64,000 bases of DNA. Origin: Halobellus ruber (GTDB taxonomy: Archaea > Halobacteriota > Halobacteria > Halobacteriales > Haloferacaceae). The notes beneath the pieces are model-generated. The model saw only the letters and a list, made by a program, of their open reading frames with translations. It had not been told where the DNA came from and ran no database searches. Location: NCBI RefSeq assembly GCF_014212355.1, contig NZ_JACKXD010000002.1:248001-312000 (forward strand), read 5' to 3'. This document shows, one piece after another, positions 24,751 to 32,664 of the stretch (position 1 is the first letter of the stretch; each line of letters starts with the position of its first letter). A program made the position numbers and the translations under genes.

Positions 24751-26193
24751 ATGAAAGACGAATATTACGGTATTAGTCCAACTACCGGAGCAGATGAGTC
24801 TCTGGGATCAGTTAGTTTACTGTCCTTTTTGCTCGAAGAATCCACCTCCGAAGTCTACCGTGATCCAATCAAGGCTATGTATGGATCTGAACCGCTGCGG
24901 ACGAAACAGTCGCTTGCTGATATATACACTGTTGAATCGGTTGAGGAGGATCTTCTACGTGTAAAAAAGAACGGTCGGTACTTCCGAATTGCAAACTCAT
25001 TTGATATTTCGTTTTCTCGTTTAGTCGGCGCCGCAATGGTGATGGCATCGTATTCAACGATTCCAGACTTTGACCTCCGTGGCGGAGAGCACGCGGCGTA
25101 CAGTACAAAAAACGCCTTGATTCCATTGAATAGGCCTCAGGAGTCGTTCGCACCGAGTCGATACACCAAAGTGATACTTGACTTCTGGAATAGCTTCGAC
25201 CCAGAGTATGAGCTCATAAGAGAAATCAAAGTGTATCTAAACCGTGAATTGGCGGAGCAACTACTTGATTTTGATGCGATTTCGGAAGCGATGGATACTG
25301 GAGCGATAACGTCACGGGCAGATTCGGTCCTTGATCTCTCACCAAAACTTGAGTCACTTGAAACGATTGACGCGATAAATTCGCCTGAGGAACTCAATAA
25401 TTCTCTTCAGCTTCTTTGTGGGGCCTTTGGGGCAGATCTTCCCCATCTCCGGGAGAAGGTCCGACTTAGTTTCACCAAAGGAACGAGATACAGCAACTTA
25501 GTTCCATCAGACTTGGCAGACCCTCTTATTGAATCGTTGCTCGCAAATCTGTTTACCCTCACACCGGACGACTGCGAAAAAAATAGTGGAGCAACTTGGT
25601 ACACTCCCGGAGAATTTGACATATATGATGTGTATATCACGAACGACGAAGAATTAGAACAGTATGATGAAGAAAATTCTATCAGCTCTATTAATTATGA
25701 ATTTCTCGAAGGAGAATTCGATACGGGAGAGTCAGCCACTAAATCTCTTCCCGATCGGATACCAGTTCCTCCGAGCCTGATTCTCGCAGGAGCATACGAT
25801 GTACAAAAACACTCACTGGCGATCTCGTACGCAGAAACCACCACAGTTGAAGCAATCGCTACTGGGACAACAGCGTGGATTGATGATGAGAGTATAATTG
25901 AAATAATTAACGTCGTATATGATACTGCAGGAAAAATCGCAAGACAACGGCACTGTGATTTCGACGATGAAATCGAATATTCGACGGACGAGTACGTAGC
26001 TAATCGACTCCCGGTGAAGTCTGAGAAAGCGAGAAACTTGGTTAGCGTATCCGAGATTACGACCGAAGAAGCAGACAGACAGATTGGTTCAATCACTCCT
26101 GGAAAAGTAAAAAACGAGCTGCGAGTTGGATCAGGTTATATTTGGATATCACTGTCCACCCCCGCCGAATTAGTGTGCCAGTATGTAGTGTGA
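24751..26193 (+). CDS. Orphan 480-residue protein, AT-rich
   Basis: The start is MKDEYYGISPTTGADESLGS. The protein is soluble, acidic and mixed alpha/beta. A helical N-terminal half (LLSFLLEESTSEVYRDPIKA; LVGAAMVMASYSTI) is followed by a strand-rich C-terminal half (SLAISYAETTTVEAIATGTTAW). No nuclease, protease, ATP-binding or membrane motif was recognised. The codons are strongly A/T-ending, the most foreign-looking of the island. Its own gap promoter and lack of co-directional neighbours suggest it stands alone. Confidence 0.65.
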   Translation: MKDEYYGISPTTGADESLGSVSLLSFLLEESTSEVYRDPIKAMYGSEPLRTKQSLADIYTVESVEEDLLRVKKNGRYFRIANSFDISFSRLVGAAMVMASYSTIPDFDLRGGEHAAYSTKNALIPLNRPQESFAPSRYTKVILDFWNSFDPEYELIREIKVYLNRELAEQLLDFDAISEAMDTGAITSRADSVLDLSPKLESLETIDAINSPEELNNSLQLLCGAFGADLPHLREKVRLSFTKGTRYSNLVPSDLADPLIESLLANLFTLTPDDCEKNSGATWYTPGEFDIYDVYITNDEELEQYDEENSISSINYEFLEGEFDTGESATKSLPDRIPVPPSLILAGAYDVQKHSLAISYAETTTVEAIATGTTAWIDDESIIEIINVVYDTAGKIARQRHCDFDDEIEYSTDEYVANRLPVKSEKARNLVSVSEITTEEADRQIGSITPGKVKNELRVGSGYIWISLSTPAELVCQYVV

Positions 26194-27024
26194 ACATACA
26201 TTATGAAATATTATGAAAATGACAAATTCAAGGGCTGATCAAGTAGAAATCAAGGAAGTTCGACATTATTCTTTGATCTGGTCTCCCTGACATCAATGTA
26301 CGTCGGAGAGGTCGCAACGAGCCGAAGATCAGCGTCAGGATTGAAACGGACTATCACCGAGACTCACACGATTGCTGATGGGTATAATTAGTCTGGCATA
26401 GTGTGGCTACTAAGTTTCACTCGTGAGACGGTGTCGCTGTCCCACCGGGCCGGTATCTGGGAGAGCTACCGGACTGTAGCAAACCCCTGCGAGGTGTGGT
26501 TGGGCTACGGCGTATGACCGAAGAACATCACAGCGAGCGTGATGTACGAGACCGACGCCGCCGGCGAGCTTGTCTCCGACCTGGAGGCCGCGACCGCGAC
26601 CGCATAGGGCTCAATCCTGGCGTGCGTCGACCGGGACGCCGCAGGAGAATGACCGACGACACGACCCCGCCCACACCGTCCGGCGCCACCACTACGCCGA
26701 GCTCCCGGACATCTTCGCGACCGAGGCCGATGAGGAGACGGTTGCCCTGGAGATCGAACGCGCCCACTCGCTCCGGTTGGCGCTGGAAGGCCCCCTCAAC
26801 GAAGACGCCGAGGCAGAGCCGGAAATCGCGGACGAACGACCGCCGCCACGCTTACTACTACTGACCGCGATACGAGGATCCGACAGTCTAAGACAGCTCT
26901 CCTCGAAGTTCAATAGTCGGGTTATGAAATAACCCGATTACGGAGCGGTCGATATCCGCAAATCATCCCCTGAATTGGCCCTCACAGTCGAAAGAACTAG
27001 ACGGATTCACCTGGATATCCGATT
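26194..27024. pseudogene. 831-base region of decayed coding fragments
   Basis: Bases about 26650-26850 carry a protein-like stretch (HYAELPDIFATEADEETVAL, then EIERAHSLRLALEGPLNEDA) whose frame continues upstream only as basic low-complexity sequence. In another frame a short tail MYETDAAGELVSDLEAATAT ends at a stop near 26606. This looks like one or two small genes broken by frameshifts. The ends of the region are AT-rich intergenic DNA. No product can be named. Confidence 0.4.
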
Positions 27025-27618
27025 ATGGTTCGCATCGACGACAGCGGTGACGTAACGAAGTGCTGGCTTTCACCTGAAGAACTCGGCCGATTGGAGAGAG
27101 CAGCCGGAGAGGACGGCTGGGAACGGGAGGTCGCGCTACAACTGATGGGACGGTGTGGTCTCCGGGCCTCCGAAGTGAATTATCCAAGCGATGAGAAACT
27201 GCGATATTCTGAGAAGGGAGATTTGTGGCTCTTCGAGGTCCGTGGAAAGAATACGAAAGGCGGCTCGAAAAAGATCCGAGACGCGTGGATGCCTGACGAT
27301 GTCGCCGATGACATCCACAAATTCAGCCGAGAGCGTGATCTCGCGCCGTCAGATCCGTGGATCGACGCGAGTACGCCCTCGGTCCGCCGATGGGTGAAAG
27401 AAGCTGCTCAGAGGGTTACAACGGACGCAGACGCAGCACGGTGGGAATCGGTATCCTCGCACGATCTTCGAAGGTCTTGGGCAACGTACCACCTCGTCGA
27501 GCGGCAAGTCGATGTTCGGACGATGATGAGTATCGGTGGTTGGTCGGATTACTCTGCTATCGAGCCTTACCTTGCAGAGCCAACCGAGGCATGTATCGGA
27601 GAGGCTATGCGGACATAG
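27025..27618 (+). CDS. Tyrosine recombinase, catalytic domain only
   Basis: A 197-residue protein. Catalytic residues visible are Arg47 (CGLRASEV), a lysine in the KNTKGGSKK turn, His146 and Arg149 (SSHDLRRSW), Trp173 in place of the second histidine (GGWSDYSAI) and Tyr182 (EPYLAE). There is no N-terminal core-binding domain, so it begins roughly where the catalytic domain of a full integrase would. Such short recombinases are frequent on haloarchaeal plasmids and islands. It may resolve multimers, invert DNA or mark the edge of an inner module. Confidence 0.8.
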   Translation: MVRIDDSGDVTKCWLSPEELGRLERAAGEDGWEREVALQLMGRCGLRASEVNYPSDEKLRYSEKGDLWLFEVRGKNTKGGSKKIRDAWMPDDVADDIHKFSRERDLAPSDPWIDASTPSVRRWVKEAAQRVTTDADAARWESVSSHDLRRSWATYHLVERQVDVRTMMSIGGWSDYSAIEPYLAEPTEACIGEAMRT

Positions 27619-27730
27619 CAGGTCTGCTGGGGTCCTATATTCAGAGCCATTGGAATCCTTCGCGGTCTCTACAGTAGCTTCATTCGTCTAGCAACACGTT
27701 TTAGATCTTTGCTATCTAAATTCTATAGAT

Positions 27731-30700
27731 TCAATCTGTGCTATACTGTTCCCGATTTACTACGAAGTCATCGCGCCACTCGGATAGACTGCTCACAGGA
27801 TGATCGTCTGTTACTGTACCATCGTCTGAAAGCACGTTGATGGTGTCATCTCTACCCCAAGCACAAACGAGAGGATGAGAGGACTGATTAATAGATTCGG
27901 AGTAGTTAATCAGTCGCTCAGATTCATCCGAATTTCTCTTCCAAGTCTCAATGAGGTGTTGGAGTAGAGGATTCCCGGGTGCCAGATAGTGGAGTGATGA
28001 GAACTCCTCCGCACATTCGTCCGAGAACGTCACTGCAACCTCCTTTTCATCCGGAGCAATCACGGAGGCAAGCGTCCCCTCTGTGTCTAACTCTGGGATA
28101 GATTCTATGTCGCTGATTTCTAGTCGGTATGTACATTCTCCGAAGTCGAAGCCATCTCCGTATTCGGTGTCGGTCACATCGATCCCGAGTTCGTCGACAC
28201 TCGTGACTTGGATTCCGGCGTCTACGAGCGCTTCGCTCCTCGCCAGGACTGACTCAAGAGATTTCACAGTGAACGGCTTTCTTGTGTTGTATTCATCAGC
28301 ACCGACATCAAGGATATCCGGATGATTGAACGACTCCCAGGCATCAAGCTTCGCTTCGTCAATGACATCTTGCGCGGGCGGCTCCTCGATTTCGTCCAGC
28401 GATTCACCGACATCAACTCTATCGCTCTCTTCCTGCTTCTCGACCCGGTCAGAGAACTCCTTATCGGCTCGCTCAACGGCATCTCGGCTTTCATCCCGTT
28501 CCGTCTCCAGCGTCGCGGAACGAATCTGGCTGCTGACTCCAGAGAGAATCGGCTGCATATCGCCAACCACGTCTTCGAAGAGGCCGATCCGTGCGTCCAG
28601 CCGCTCGTAGATGTCGGTCTCGACCGTGTCCTCGTAGCTGTAATTGAGGATCGTAACCTCGTCGTATCGCTGTCCGATACGGTCGATACGCCCGATACGT
28701 TGTTCGACCCGCATCGGATTCCACGGTAAGTCGTAGTTGATGAGAGTGCCACACTCCTGGAGATTCAGTCCCTCACTCGCAGAGTCCGTACAGACGAGTA
28801 TGTCCACTCCCCCATCGTCTGCCGCGAATTCGCGCTTGACTCGTTCCTTGCCGACGGTCGTCCAGGATTCGTCGTCGAGATTGTACAACTCGCCTCCGCG
28901 ACCAGAGTATGTCGCAACCGTAGACCCGTGGACCGACACAAGCCGATCACGAATGAAATCCATTGTATCCGTGTACTGAGTAAATATAATAATCCGATTG
29001 TGGCCCTGACGGTCGAGCTCGTCCAAGTCGTCGATCAACTGCCCGATCTTCGGGTCGCTCTCGATCCGCGTTAATTCGCTTACGAACGATTCGAGTGCCT
29101 CGATCTCCTCCTCCAGCAGTTCGATACCTTCCTCGGTGACGCTGGGGATGACCTCGGCGAGATCCGCATCTTTGAGATCGTCATCGACCTCGTCGAGCGC
29201 ATCGAAGTCTTCCAAATCGTACTCCGAAAGAGTTTCTCGGATGAATCGACCGGACTCGCCGTACTGACCGTTAGATGCCCGCTGTTTCCTCTCAAGAATG
29301 GTCTGCTGCTGCCGAAGCGTTTCGAGACGATTCTGGAGACTTTGAGAGATCGCGTAGACGCTACTGGTCAGGCGCTGCCGATACGTTGTCATTACGAACC
29401 CGATGGCACGGGTCTCGGCCTCGGTTGACTGCTGGGCGAGTTTGTAGAACTTCCGTGTATATTCATCAATACGGTCGTATACTGCGCGAGTCTCGTCAGT
29501 AAGTTCGATCTGGCGCTGCTTGGGGTCTCGTGTTGGAACAGTCGTGTCGAGCAGGCCGACCTGTTCGTACTTGCGAAGCGTGTCTCGAGTATTGCGGTGA
29601 ATCAGTGCATCCACAGGGGTCGACTCCGCAAGGATATCTCGGACGACCCGCCAGCCGGATTCGGTGAGGTCATCGAGCGCTGTGAGCCGATCACCGCGCG
29701 AGTAGGTGAGCCACTCTTCTTCGGCTTTCCACTCGGGGTAGAGGAGGTACTTCAGCTTCTCGTCTTCTTTGGCCTCGAACGGGTCGACGTCGTGTTCGTC
29801 AACCGCCGAGTCGAACCGATCGATGTAGCCGTCGTACTGTTCCCCGTATTCCGAAGCGAGAGTACACGCCTCGAGGATGCGCTGCTTCGCGATAGCACGA
29901 GCCTGTTCGTCATTATCGACATCGAGGGAGACCGATACGGCGTCGAAGATGCGACTGGAGAGCGTTCGTTCCGAGGAGAGCCGGTCTTGGTATTGCTGAT
30001 CTTCTAGTGTCGCCTGTGCGGACCAAGAAGCTTCTGTGCTCCCTTCTGCCCCACCGTCAAGTTCCTCTCGAAGTGCCTGGGATAATGCCTGTCGGGCCTC
30101 GAAGAATTCGACGAACCGATCTCGATTGTCCCACTCGCCGGGGAGATCGAGCAGTGTCATCAGGTCGTACAGCTCGCCGGAGTGTAGTTGCATCGGCGTC
30201 GCTGTGAGCAGATAGTAGGTCTGTGTGTGCTCACGGAGCCGTTCAAGTAGCGTGTAGAACTTGCTCCCTGCCCTAGCGTTGTGCGCCTCGTCGACGATGA
30301 CGGCATCCCAAACGCCTTCTCGGTTCTGGATATCCCGTCCGCGGCAACTCGCCGGAACGTCGTCACGAGTTCGAGCCGTGCCGGTGTCTTCGGGGGCGAC
30401 CTGGTCCCAGCGGTCGTCGAGACGAGCGGTGTGCCACGACATAATGATGATCGTTGGACCGGACACGTCGGCATCCGCCTGCTGTGACCGGATGAAACGC
30501 CAGATCGGACTCTCGATCCACGCGTCGTCCGCTTCAGCGTCACCAAGATCGAGGTCAGCGGCCGCCGGCGGCGGGTGCTCCCGACCGAAGGCATCGTGGA
30601 AGACGTACTCGTAATTGCTTCCCCGGTCGAACCGATAGGCGTTGATATTGAACTTCTCCCAGAGTTCCTCCTGCCACTGGATGGTGAGACTCGCCGGAAC

Positions 30701-31663
30701 GAGGAGGAGGCCCGTTTCGAGTTCCTCCGTCAGCCCAAGTCGGGAAAGGGTGAGCCCGGCCTCGATCGTCTTTCCGAGTCCGACCTCGTCGCAGAGCAGG
30801 AAGCTGTTCGGGTAGGTGTTGACCAGCGTGTCCGAGACAACGCGCTGGTGGGGCCACGGAGTGATCGTGCTGCCTTCCTCGGCGAGTGCGAGGCCACCGG
30901 GGGCGAGTGGGCCGTCCGCGATGATGTTTGCTTTGTCACGCTCGGTCGGGGGGGCTTCCCCACGGGCGATCTGGAGGGCAGTCTCGACTTCAGTATCGGA
31001 ATCAGGGGCTTTCCAGTCGATAATTTCCTCTTCGATAGCTTCTGGCAGGTCGTAGACTTCGACATAGGGGTGATTATCTTTCCAGAGGCGGTCGAAGGTA
31101 TCGACATCGCCCTCAACGTATTCGTACTGTCCATCACGCCACTCGCGATGGACTTTGAAACGCTCATAGTTGCGCTCCCAACCGCCTGCTGTTTCGTTGA
31201 CGCTCCCTTCGAACGACAGCGAGTTTCCTTGATCGTCGTGAAAAATCCCGACTTTTGGGTGGAAAATACCCCAGTTTCCTTGCCGAGGTACAGCGACCTT
31301 GATCGCGAGGCGGTCCTCTCGAAGAAGTTGTGCGAGGAGTTGGAGTTGGGCATCAAGCCGGTCGTCGTCAAGTTCATCGAGACCCTCGCTTAGTTCGTCA
31401 GAGAGGGCTTCGAGAACGGGGCGATCGGTCTCGTACAGCTCTGCACCGACGATAAGTCGCATCTTCCCATCGTTTTCCACGAGTGCGTGGACGCCGCGGG
31501 CAGCAACGGCGAGAGCACTACTAGAGAAGTAGCCTGCCACTCGGTCGTAGCGAACGCTTCGTTCGAGAGCTGGGACGTAGAACTCGTCAACAAGATGAGA
31601 ACCACCTGTCGAAGGCTGGCTCTCGTAAATCGAGTCCCAAGAGTAGGTCTGAAGATCTGCCAT
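27731..31663 (-). CDS. SNF2-type helicase with N-terminal phospholipase-D-like domain (DrmD-like)
   Basis: 1310 residues. The N-terminal PLD-like domain holds His135-x-Lys137 and the later Ser154-Val-Asn156 (FHPKVGIF ... EGSVNETAGGW), one HKD half-site. The SNF2 motor follows: Walker A DEVGLGKT (292-299), DEAH (458-461), LTATPMQ (486-492), and the second RecA lobe with FTQYTDTM, SEGLNLQ and IGRIDRIGQ. A C-terminal region of about 250 residues is acidic and unassigned. Architecture matches the helicases of DISARM class 1 (DrmD) and related defence cassettes, which move on DNA next to a methylase. It is last in a tight minus-strand operon, 57 bases after the HEPN-motif gene. Confidence 0.85.
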   Translation of the reverse strand: MADLQTYSWDSIYESQPSTGGSHLVDEFYVPALERSVRYDRVAGYFSSSALAVAARGVHALVENDGKMRLIVGAELYETDRPVLEALSDELSEGLDELDDDRLDAQLQLLAQLLREDRLAIKVAVPRQGNWGIFHPKVGIFHDDQGNSLSFEGSVNETAGGWERNYERFKVHREWRDGQYEYVEGDVDTFDRLWKDNHPYVEVYDLPEAIEEEIIDWKAPDSDTEVETALQIARGEAPPTERDKANIIADGPLAPGGLALAEEGSTITPWPHQRVVSDTLVNTYPNSFLLCDEVGLGKTIEAGLTLSRLGLTEELETGLLLVPASLTIQWQEELWEKFNINAYRFDRGSNYEYVFHDAFGREHPPPAAADLDLGDAEADDAWIESPIWRFIRSQQADADVSGPTIIIMSWHTARLDDRWDQVAPEDTGTARTRDDVPASCRGRDIQNREGVWDAVIVDEAHNARAGSKFYTLLERLREHTQTYYLLTATPMQLHSGELYDLMTLLDLPGEWDNRDRFVEFFEARQALSQALREELDGGAEGSTEASWSAQATLEDQQYQDRLSSERTLSSRIFDAVSVSLDVDNDEQARAIAKQRILEACTLASEYGEQYDGYIDRFDSAVDEHDVDPFEAKEDEKLKYLLYPEWKAEEEWLTYSRGDRLTALDDLTESGWRVVRDILAESTPVDALIHRNTRDTLRKYEQVGLLDTTVPTRDPKQRQIELTDETRAVYDRIDEYTRKFYKLAQQSTEAETRAIGFVMTTYRQRLTSSVYAISQSLQNRLETLRQQQTILERKQRASNGQYGESGRFIRETLSEYDLEDFDALDEVDDDLKDADLAEVIPSVTEEGIELLEEEIEALESFVSELTRIESDPKIGQLIDDLDELDRQGHNRIIIFTQYTDTMDFIRDRLVSVHGSTVATYSGRGGELYNLDDESWTTVGKERVKREFAADDGGVDILVCTDSASEGLNLQECGTLINYDLPWNPMRVEQRIGRIDRIGQRYDEVTILNYSYEDTVETDIYERLDARIGLFEDVVGDMQPILSGVSSQIRSATLETERDESRDAVERADKEFSDRVEKQEESDRVDVGESLDEIEEPPAQDVIDEAKLDAWESFNHPDILDVGADEYNTRKPFTVKSLESVLARSEALVDAGIQVTSVDELGIDVTDTEYGDGFDFGECTYRLEISDIESIPELDTEGTLASVIAPDEKEVAVTFSDECAEEFSSLHYLAPGNPLLQHLIETWKRNSDESERLINYSESINQSSHPLVCAWGRDDTINVLSDDGTVTDDHPVSSLSEWRDDFVVNREQYSTD

Positions 31664-31720
31664 CGGTGAGTTTGTTTGACTATCTCAGTCTGATGCTACT
31701 TAATCACTCTAGTCGCCCAG

Positions 31721-32659
31721 CTACTGCGGAGTAAGAGGTAGCTCGTCCAAGTCTGTCAGCACATCGGTAGCAAGTTCGGCAGCGAGGCTCAGCCCCAATC
31801 CCATTGCCATATGGACGGCTTCGACGTAGGTTTCGAAAGAGTCGATAGTAACTGTCGTGCCTCGTGCCGTCATCGAGTGCGAGAGTTCGTTCCGTGCATC
31901 TCGCAGTGTGTCGTCCAGGAGATCTAAATCGATATTCTCTGGGGCAAGGTGCCCATCCCGAAGCCAGCCGATAACTTCCTCAAGTCGGGTGTCGTCCAAT
32001 TCTGGATTGATTCCTGTATCGAGTTCTTTCACTGTGACTGCTCCCACTTCTTCGACCATCGCAGCACTGGTCAGGACAGCCACTAGCAACGGCGGGTGAG
32101 CGATGTAACTGAACATCTCCAACCCGTACTGCTGGAGGTAGTGAGATTCGTCGTCGTGAAGATGGGTCGCTATCTCATTTGCTTGCTCAAGACTTTCACT
32201 AATCCACTGGACCCACATAGATGTCTGAAGCGCGAACTCAATCCGACCTCGAAGGTCTCGTGAATGCCGAAGCCACCGGCGCGACAGGTGTTCGTAGCCA
32301 GTTTCGTTCCCGAACGTCGCTTTCTCTCGGTACGTATCTATCGACGCGCTGAACACCTCGAATGTCGACCCAAATGTCCTGAGCAAATCCGCGACCTGTC
32401 CAATACCCCAACTGAGCCGGACAGGTAGCCCGTTAATGACTCGTCCATCGTATGACTGGCGGCGTTCAAGATCGTCCTCGTATATGGAGTTGGCTGAGTT
32501 ATACACCTGTAGGCAATACTGGAACCGCTGCCAGCAGAGATCGATAATCGCGGCGTGCCATTGATCATTGGGCAGGGGAACCCGAAGCCTCGTTGACGAC
32601 TTGTCACCCTGCTCCCAGAGAGCAAGGTGAACCGCAGTAAGGTCGCCGAACGCTCGCAT
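31721..32659 (-). CDS. HEPN-motif protein in the methylase/helicase operon
   Basis: 312 residues, nearly all helical. Near the C-terminus, TLRDARNELSHSMTARG holds Arg256-Asn-x-x-x-His261, the RX4H motif of HEPN ribonucleases in its common RNxxxH form, between two long helices as in the HEPN four-helix bundle. The N-terminal 200 residues are also helical, with several tryptophans (WLRHSRDLRG, TSMWVQWISESL), and no recognised motif. It lies five bases after the methylase stop and should be made with it. RNA cleavage is inferred; DNA-free HEPN scaffolds also exist. Confidence 0.55.
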   Translation of the reverse strand: MRAFGDLTAVHLALWEQGDKSSTRLRVPLPNDQWHAAIIDLCWQRFQYCLQVYNSANSIYEDDLERRQSYDGRVINGLPVRLSWGIGQVADLLRTFGSTFEVFSASIDTYREKATFGNETGYEHLSRRWLRHSRDLRGRIEFALQTSMWVQWISESLEQANEIATHLHDDESHYLQQYGLEMFSYIAHPPLLVAVLTSAAMVEEVGAVTVKELDTGINPELDDTRLEEVIGWLRDGHLAPENIDLDLLDDTLRDARNELSHSMTARGTTVTIDSFETYVEAVHMAMGLGLSLAAELATDVLTDLDELPLTPQ

Positions 32660-32664
32660 CTTGC

